Shown here: positions 1 to 4,401 of the stretch, in pieces | How the letters are laid out: every line of letters begins with the position of its first letter | Numbering within the stretch: position 1 is the stretch's first letter | Assembly (NCBI GenBank): GCA_937859895.1 | Contig: CALMAV010000105.1 | Location: forward strand, 1-6,025 | DNA: 6,025 nt | DNA from: an uncultured Bryobacterales bacterium | GTDB lineage: Bacteria; Acidobacteriota; Terriglobia; Bryobacterales; Bryobacteraceae | Direction: 5' to 3' | Made by a program: the position numbers and the translations under genes | Notes under the pieces: generated by a model | What the model was told of the DNA's origin: nothing | Database searches by the model: none | Seen by the model: the letters and a program-made list of their open reading frames with translations, nothing else

Positions 1-121
1 ATTCATGGTTGCTTCGGTCCTCGCAAGTTTGCCCACATTTACTTTCATCGCGATCTCTGAAAGGGAGATTGAACTTACGCGCATCCCAATTGGGATCGAG
101 GATCTCGATCCTGTCTTTCAT
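1..121 (-). CDS. Small hypothetical protein, C-terminus outside window
   Basis: This is an open frame of 40 codons from an ATG at 121 that is still open where the window ends. It begins MKDRIEILDPNW and is highly charged, with two cysteines in CGQTC near residues 29-33. Its ATG overlaps the stop of the preceding minus-strand frame as ATGA (118-121), a usual arrangement for translational coupling. GGGGA lies about 3 bases upstream of the ATG as a possible, closely placed Shine-Dalgarno. I do not recognise the family. The other possibility is that it and the preceding frame are one gene broken by a small frameshift, since the join RIGER/MKDRIE reads smoothly. The plus strand here is also open (5-307), but that product is hydrophobic and Ser/Ile-rich and looks like a shadow. 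Coding status is probable, not certain. Confidence 0.4.
   Translation of the reverse strand, partial: MKDRIEILDPNWDARKFNLPFRDRDESKCGQTCEDRSNHE
83..110. repeat. Two abutting palindromes
   Basis: Positions 83-96 form a perfect 14-bp palindrome, ATCCCAATTGGGAT. Overlapping its end, 94-110 form an interrupted palindrome with 7-bp arms GATCGAG and CTCGATC around GAT. Both lie inside the small minus-strand frame that starts at 121, about 11-38 bases downstream of its ATG. They could be a protein-binding site or an RNA hairpin, or simply arise from coding sequence for the repeated Ile/Asp/Glu codons. The symmetry is seen directly; any function is conjecture. Confidence 0.35.
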
Positions 122-234
122 CGTTCCCCAATGCGCTTGCATCCTGTGACTACCGTCGTGATCTCCGTAATCGGATCACCTTCGCGCTCGGTGATGAAAG
201 CCTCGCCTTCGTCAGTTTTCATCAGCAGTTCCAT
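118..234 (-). CDS. Very small hypothetical protein (38 codons)
   Basis: The frame runs from an ATG at 234 to a TGA at 120-118 and gives 38 residues starting MELLMKTDEGEAF and ending GCKRIGER. A GTG at 255 would add seven residues (VYKQNKR); an in-frame TGA at 264-262 limits any further extension. The product is acidic in its first half, with a Thr/Val-rich stretch (TEITTVVTG) near residues 23-31. No strong Shine-Dalgarno precedes the ATG. The TGA overlaps the next ATG by four bases, which favours co-translation with the downstream frame. I do not recognise the family. It could be a free-standing small protein or the first part of a gene split by a frameshift near 118-121. Evidence is limited to amino-acid composition and the overlap. 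Confidence 0.35.
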   Translation of the reverse strand: MELLMKTDEGEAFITEREGDPITEITTVVTGCKRIGER

Positions 235-324
235 CCGTTTGTTTTGCTTGTACACGGGTAGTCAAAAGTCCGTTATTGCAACGATATTGGCTGACGCGGT
301 GCTCTAGACCCGAAGGGTAGTGGC

Positions 325-1558
325 TCAACGCCGAAGGCGACTGCTCTTGGCGTGCGTACTCGACTCATCCAAACGCAGATCGTGCCAGCGATCTTTCCAG
401 AAGCCAACAAGTCGAACAACATTATTGCGATGATCCACGGTCAAAGCACCAATCCCACCTTGCCCGGTTTTAATGGTCGAGACTACACCGAGAGGATGAG
501 TTCTTAAGAGCACAACTTCGCTGCCCCAATCGCGGTCCGTGTCTATAAGCACCCATGCTACCCGCGTTCGGCCAATAGCTGCGTATTGGCCATCCGAAGA
601 TGCAATTACTTGGCGTACATAAAACCAGTCTCGGACGAGTGGACCGAGCAAATTGGGAAAGAATGGCAGTTGAACCGAGGAAGTGACAATGCCTGAGTAG
701 TCCAGTAGAACCGCTTTTTGGATTCGTTCCATCGCCCACCACCGAGAGAAATCTGTTCTCCCTGGCTACGTCGATCGTATGCGAGGCCGTCTTGCTAGGA
801 AATGTTAGTGAAGCATCTGCCTTCACTTGGCCTTTATCCAAGCGAACTCCCCGATACACCTTTCCCCACAGCCCCCCGAGATCCACAGCCGGTGCAAATC
901 CTGCGCGACTAGTGGCCCACTGCCGTTGACACCGGGGTCTGTAGCTCCCAGATCCTGATCGGATAGCAATTGCCCCTCTACACTCCAGCGTTGCAGGTGC
1001 AGGCTGATGTTGGAGGCTGCAAGTAGTCCCGTCATTGTTTTGGGCGTTGTATCGCCAAAGCACGAGAGAGTCATCTTCCAAAAACCCTGCCAGGATCGGC
1101 GATCCACGTGTCGGTTCGAAGAACCCCTTAGGCGCTGCGTGCCAATCAGAGAAGAAAACTCGATGTGTAGCGCCCGTTTGCTCCGACACTATAACCGTAA
1201 GCTTGTCACCAGCTACAACTGTGGCCAGCCACGCGCCGCTTTTGTTGAAAGCTTGCTCGCAGGCGAAGGAGTTTCCGACACGAATCGTCTCTGTTAATCC
1301 AGAAACTCCAGAACGAGCGAGGTGTAACTCAAGCTCACCTTGCCTGATCGTTCCCGTGGCGAGAGGGCCCGCTTCAGAGAAAGCGGTACAGGCCACCGTG
1401 GGGGTGCTCTGGCCAGCACATGGCATTCCTAAAAGACAAAGGGTCAGAAGAGGGAGAAAGCGCCGCGCTCCGAGACGCCCACCATTGGGCCAAGCGCGTA
1501 ATATTGCTTCAGGGATCGGCTCGATCAGACGTGAACGAACAGCAGCCTTGGTGCTCAA
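325..1558 (-). pseudogene. Frameshifted gene for a secreted propeller-like protein
   Basis: Read from a TTG at 1558, the gene starts with a charged leader and a signal-peptide-like stretch, ARRFLPLLTLCLLGMPCAGQ (residues 31-50). Coherent protein then continues by switching between two frames. Segment 1 (1558 to about 1041) ends LVLWRYNAQ. Segment 2 (about 1040-878) contains NISLHLQRWSVEGQLL. Segment 3 (about 872-716) contains ENRFLSVVGDG. Segment 4 (about 715-325) contains KAVLLDYSGIV and SSDGQYAAIG. Each switch can be undone by one base in a mononucleotide run: remove one from the T run 1038-1041, add one to the C run 872-877, remove one from the T run 715-719. The result is a single frame of 410 codons. 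Short beta-strand units with DG/GDG turns suggest a beta-propeller, but I cannot name a family. It may be truly dead, or the indels may be sequencing errors. The TTG start overlaps the upstream small gene by 50 bases. An ATG at 1485 lies in the other frame, so the true start is uncertain. Confidence 0.7.
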
Positions 1559-1787
1559 ACGTCAGCAGTCCAACGCGGTGGGACTTTGGATTAGTGCACA
1601 CACCCCAATCAGCTCCAAGCCCACCTTCGAGAAGCGCGTAAAAGATGCACCCGCCCGAACAATCAGCACACCAGGACTCGTCAGTAGCATCGCGATTATA
1701 TTGGCCCCAAGGCGTGTAGTCCTGGGGGCGGGTTTGAACGATTTGCAGAAGCTTTTCGTGAGTGATGTTTGTAGGAGTCAACGACAT
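1509..1787 (-). CDS. Small cysteine-rich conserved hypothetical protein
   Basis: The 92-residue frame begins at ATG 1787 and stops with TGA at 1509; an in-frame TGA upstream limits any extension to a few codons. The N-terminal third (LTPTNITHEKLLQIVQ, then YTPWGQY) looks like a helix followed by a turn. The core has CADCSGGC (Cys40, 43 and 47), then DWGVCTNP (Cys64) and GLLTFEHQGC (residues 73-82), ending in a short polar tail. From memory, this block of W, C, N-P, T-F-E-H and Q-G-C resembles a widespread family of small uncharacterised bacterial proteins. The Cys40/43/47/64 and His79 set could bind a metal; that is inference. No signal peptide or membrane segment is present, so it is probably cytoplasmic. 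It is transcribed divergently from the secreted-protein gene at 1864, with a 76-base spacer that must hold both promoters if both genes are expressed from there. It lies directly upstream of the broken propeller gene on the same strand. Function unknown. Confidence 0.7.
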   Translation of the reverse strand: MSLTPTNITHEKLLQIVQTRPQDYTPWGQYNRDATDESWCADCSGGCIFYALLEGGLGADWGVCTNPKSHRVGLLTFEHQGCCSFTSDRADP

Positions 1788-1863
1788 TGTCGAGGTATGG
1801 AATCAGATTACCGGGTGCAGTAGGCTCGGGAACAAGTGCCATAACGGTAGCGTCAACCAGTAG

Positions 1864-2961
1864 GTGCATTGGGCTTTCGTTCTTATTCCGCTACTCATGA
1901 GTACCTGGTGCTTAAAAGCGCAGACGATAGCCGCTGGTGCTTCCTACATTGGCGAGCCCTGCGAGATGGTTCAGAGTGCGGACGATCTCTACGTTGGGCA
2001 GGTAGTCAGTCTTGCGACATCTCAGCAATCTAATCCCAATCGACCGTTTTCCACCAGCGTTCGTTTTGCTGTACTGGAACGTTTCAATGGAATTGGCCTT
2101 ACAAGCCGTCACTCCGAGATCCTCACACGGAATTTGGATGGAGTCTCGATCGGGCAGCGCTACCTCGTTTATGTGAAATCGCTTGGTCTAGAGCCGTTCA
2201 TGTTTGCCGATAAAATAGCAACACTGATCCCGCTCGGGAAGGCTGAAACCTTGCTGGACTATCTTCGACGTCCTTCGACGTCAGTCGGACAGGTCACCGG
2301 GTACGTGGAAGATAGCGAAGTTACAAGTACAGCTCTCCTTTCTTGGGCTCCTAGCTGGGCCTATTCCCTTGCACGAGGTCTGCTCCCGGTGGACTTGCAA
2401 CAAAAGCTTCTGCGAGGTGCTCGCCTCCGCTTAGAGACTCAAAAACACGCGCCACGCTTCGGATTGAGCAATGGACTGGGCCGCTTTCAGTTTGGAGACC
2501 TTCGACCCGGTGCGTACTACCTCAGCATTGACGATCCGCGACTAACCCTTAGGCCGGTCGACTCGCAAATCAACATCGTACCGGGCGGCTGCACTGATCT
2601 TTACCTGCAGCCCCTCATCAAGTCGGTTGTGATGGGCCAACTCGTTCGGGGCGTGGATCCTATATACGGACTCACGCCTCAGTTGCTTGCCTACGGGCAA
2701 GCCAGCTCAAATAACAAACCGTATTCGGCATACACGCACGGAGCCGGATGGTTTGAGTTCTCAGCCATCACTCCTGGAGACTACCTGCTGGCAGTAGACG
2801 CTCTCATAGTAGCCGCAAGAGCATGGACCGAACCCCAGTCTCGACGCTTCTTTTATCCAGGCGTTCTGTCAGAACGAGATGCCACGGTAATACACGTCGA
2901 AACGAGTTCACAGCCAATCACAGTGACTTTTCAACTACCGCCTCTTCAGCGCAGACCATAG
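1864..2961 (+). CDS. Secreted TIMP-like/carboxypeptidase-regulatory-like domain protein
   Basis: The 365-codon frame begins at a GTG immediately after an in-frame TAG (1861-1863), so it cannot start further upstream; ATG 1897 (codon 12) is a poorer alternative because it would cut the signal peptide. Residues 2-20 (AFVLIPLLMSTWCLKAQ) form a short export signal with little positive charge. Residues 30-125 run from GEPCEMVQSADDLYVGQVV through FAVLERFNG to IGQRYLVYVKS, a pattern I associate with TIMP/netrin-like modules of exported proteins. Two beta-sandwich repeats of carboxypeptidase-regulatory (transthyretin-like) style follow: about 140-250 (GRFQFGDLRPGAYYLSI) and about 252-360 (GWFEFSAITPGDYLLAV, then FFYPGVLSERDATVI). 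Such proteins act outside the cytoplasm, probably in binding or adhesion; no catalytic residues are visible. There is no clear Shine-Dalgarno. The C-terminus ends abruptly at LPPLQRRP, 18 bases before the peptidase remnant begins, so a longer ancestral tail may be lost. A perfect 10-bp tandem repeat lies at codons 134-140. Confidence 0.75.
   Translation: MHWAFVLIPLLMSTWCLKAQTIAAGASYIGEPCEMVQSADDLYVGQVVSLATSQQSNPNRPFSTSVRFAVLERFNGIGLTSRHSEILTRNLDGVSIGQRYLVYVKSLGLEPFMFADKIATLIPLGKAETLLDYLRRPSTSVGQVTGYVEDSEVTSTALLSWAPSWAYSLARGLLPVDLQQKLLRGARLRLETQKHAPRFGLSNGLGRFQFGDLRPGAYYLSIDDPRLTLRPVDSQINIVPGGCTDLYLQPLIKSVVMGQLVRGVDPIYGLTPQLLAYGQASSNNKPYSAYTHGAGWFEFSAITPGDYLLAVDALIVAARAWTEPQSRRFFYPGVLSERDATVIHVETSSQPITVTFQLPPLQRRP
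2263..2282 (+). repeat. Perfect tandem 10-bp repeat within a gene
   Basis: CTTCGACGTC occurs twice without a gap (2263-2272 and 2273-2282), coding for LRRPSTS between the TIMP-like part and the first beta-sandwich repeat. Ten bases is not a multiple of three, so gain or loss of one unit would shift the frame and truncate the protein. The frame is open through it here. It may be chance in a linker, or a slip-prone site. Confidence 0.5.
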
Positions 2962-2979
2962 CTCCGCGGGTACCGCTAG

Positions 2980-3434
2980 GTTCGGAAAAGCCTGAAGACA
3001 GACAATCCGAATGTTTCGTTAGCAACCCTTTTAGAGCAAATGCTAAGGCTTTCTTACAACATCGCATCTCCCTTTGGTTCCTCTTCCGGAGATGATTCCA
3101 GCCCCAACGGAGCCGCCATCTCCAACGCCACGCCACGAATCTAACCGACTTCGAGATCACGCCATGCAGGTGGCCTACGCCGAAGCCGGTTGCTTTGCAT
3201 TACGGCGTATCTATAAAAAAGAGCGAGCTGATCGGTTTGGCACCACGAAGGGCGCTTAACTCGATAGTGACGTGGGCTTTCGTATTACCTAATTCTGTTT
3301 ACCGAACGTCGGATGGGAGAGCTTTCGACGTCCCGGGTGTTCCGCCATATTGCTGTGCCAGTGTTCGCGGATAACGATGTTGCCGCTGCCGCGATCCCGC
3401 GATGGCTGATGCTATGCGAATCCTTGCTCCAAAG
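2980..3434 (+). pseudogene. Decayed C-terminal fragment of an S41-like peptidase
   Basis: No single frame spans this spacer, but coherent protein can be followed across it. Segment 1 (2980-3132) reads NPNVSLATLLEQMLRLSYN and ends NGAAISNAT. Segment 2 (3135 to about 3347) continues NLTDFEITP, YGVSIKKSELIGL, LNSIVTWAFVLPNSVYRTSD and GRAFDVPGVPP. Segment 3 (about 3350-3386) reads IAVPVFADNDVAA. Segment 4 (3390-3434) reads RDPAMADAMRIL. The breaks fit a 5-bp tandem duplication (CCACG at 3128-3132 and 3133-3137), loss of two bases near 3348 and loss of one near 3387. The order GVPP(D)IAVPVF then DVAA(G)RDPAMA matches, from memory, the C-terminal tail of exported S41 (C-terminal-processing) peptidases, where G-V-x-P-D-I-x-V precedes a D/G-R-D-P-x-L stretch. 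The catalytic Ser/Lys region would lie upstream and is absent: an in-frame TAG at 2977-2979 abuts the secreted-protein gene. It meets the convergent hydrolase gene at 3439. That it is a broken gene is more certain than the family. Confidence 0.6.
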
Positions 3435-3438
3435 CGGC

Positions 3439-4368
3439 TTACGATTGACTCTTCAGAAATCGCTCAATCTCAGGCACCACTTGTTTCCCGCAAGCTTCCA
3501 GAAGTAAATGGCCGCATCCCTCGTAGGTGACCAGGCGCGAGTGCAGCAAGCTGCGCTGAAGTAATTCGCCCGTTTCCACTGGGATAAGTCTGTCTTGTTT
3601 ACCCCAGAGGATCAGCGTAGGTGCTGCAATGGCGCTAAGCTTCTTGTCAACCAAGTCGCGCTTGCTGAACATGGATGTCATTGCGCGGTGAATAATCCAG
3701 CTGTCGGGGGCCATTGTGCGCAAAATATCACGAGCGAAGAACGCAGGCAGCTTCGTAGGGTATGGCGTTAGAAAGTTGAAGAGCCTCTGTAGCTGTGAGC
3801 CCGTCTTTGGCTCAAATAGACTCGGTTGAAAGGCGGGTGCGAATGTAGTTCCGGCAGTGTCCAGCAAAACCAGACGGCGCACCGCATCCGGATGCCGAAT
3901 AGCCAGATCCATTGCGATCCAACCTCCCATGGAGACCCCGGCTACGTCCGGTTTAGCCAGCGCTTGCCCTTGTATAAACGCGTTTACGGTCTCTGCCTGA
4001 AAAGCAATCGAGTAATCAGCGTCCGGCCGATCTGAACGTCCGGAACCGGGCAAGTCGAGAGCGTAGACCCGAAACCCCGCTTCGTTTAATTGCTTGAGTG
4101 CCAAAGCCCAGCTTTCACCCGAGTTGCCGATGCCATGAATCAGCACGACCGGTGCGCCTTCGCCCGCAACATAGTAGTGCAACTGAAAACAGCCTTGCCT
4201 CGTGCAGACCCGCGTGTAGCGGCTCTTGGCGCCATGCCGCCATAAATCCAAACGAACCAGTTGCTGAATGGCTAGAAGCGGTCGGAGGTAAATAAAAAGT
4301 GCAACTAGTGCAACCAGGGCGAACAGAACAGAAGCGACCCCGGCCAGCCACTTTAGGAAAGAACTCAA
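3439..4368 (-). CDS. Membrane-anchored alpha/beta hydrolase
   Basis: The 309-residue protein has a complete alpha/beta hydrolase core. The oxyanion-hole motif HGIGNSG is at 78-84, strand-turn DLPGSGRSDRP at 105-115, nucleophile elbow GVSMGG with Ser146, acid Asp259 in WGKQDRLIP, and His287 in GCGHLLLEA. Residues 7-32 (WLAGVASVLFALVALVALFIYLRPLL region) form one hydrophobic segment. It is probably an uncleaved N-terminal anchor that puts the catalytic domain outside the cytoplasmic membrane. The start is a TTG at 4368; an in-frame TGA at 4389-4387 limits extension, and no ATG occurs before the nucleophile motif, so TTG is the best choice despite a weak ribosome site. The substrate cannot be told: esterase, lipase, epoxide-hydrolase-like or C-C hydrolase are all possible, but the acid and nucleophile fit a serine esterase/lipase. 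It lies 33 bases after the oligopeptidase gene on the same strand, suggesting co-transcription. Its 3' end faces the decayed peptidase. Confidence 0.88.
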   Translation of the reverse strand: MSSFLKWLAGVASVLFALVALVALFIYLRPLLAIQQLVRLDLWRHGAKSRYTRVCTRQGCFQLHYYVAGEGAPVVLIHGIGNSGESWALALKQLNEAGFRVYALDLPGSGRSDRPDADYSIAFQAETVNAFIQGQALAKPDVAGVSMGGWIAMDLAIRHPDAVRRLVLLDTAGTTFAPAFQPSLFEPKTGSQLQRLFNFLTPYPTKLPAFFARDILRTMAPDSWIIHRAMTSMFSKRDLVDKKLSAIAAPTLILWGKQDRLIPVETGELLQRSLLHSRLVTYEGCGHLLLEACGKQVVPEIERFLKSQS

Positions 4369-4401
4369 CCCGCAGACTAGCGCAGGTCAATCGAGGAGTA
4401 T

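Noticed and set aside
5..307. Plus-strand open frame of 100 codons at the left edge
   Set aside because: The product is Ser/Ile/Val-rich without motif, and the opposite strand gives more plausible charged proteins joined by ATGA. It cannot be fully excluded.
308..339. Two 11-base hairpins (ACCC GAA GGGT and CGCC GAA GGCG) near the 3' end of the propeller gene, considered as a terminator
   Set aside because: Stems are only four base pairs, one lies inside the last codons, and no T-run follows in the minus-strand direction.
807..827. Inverted repeat with 7-bp arms AGTGAAG and CTTCACT around a 7-base loop
   Set aside because: It is inside coding sequence of the propeller gene, with no adjacent T-run or promoter-like sequence, and is within what chance allows.
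1035..1823. Long plus-strand open frame of 262 codons
   Set aside because: It lies opposite the small cysteine-rich gene and the propeller gene, has a low-complexity Arg/Ser-rich product with no recognisable motif, and the minus strand reads as clearly better protein.
2918..3160. Minus-strand frame of 80 codons, Trp/Arg-rich near its start
   Set aside because: The composition (repeated W-R) is a mirror of the Pro/Thr/Asn-rich plus strand, and the plus strand reads as the peptidase remnant.
3074..3259. Plus-strand frame of 61 codons starting at TTG
   Set aside because: It is out of frame with the coherent peptidase-like segments over the same bases and has no motif of its own.
3313..3507. 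Plus-strand frame of 64 codons treated as a separate gene
   Set aside because: Only its middle (IAVPVFADNDVAA) makes sense, and it belongs to the peptidase remnant; the rest is out of frame or lies opposite the hydrolase gene.
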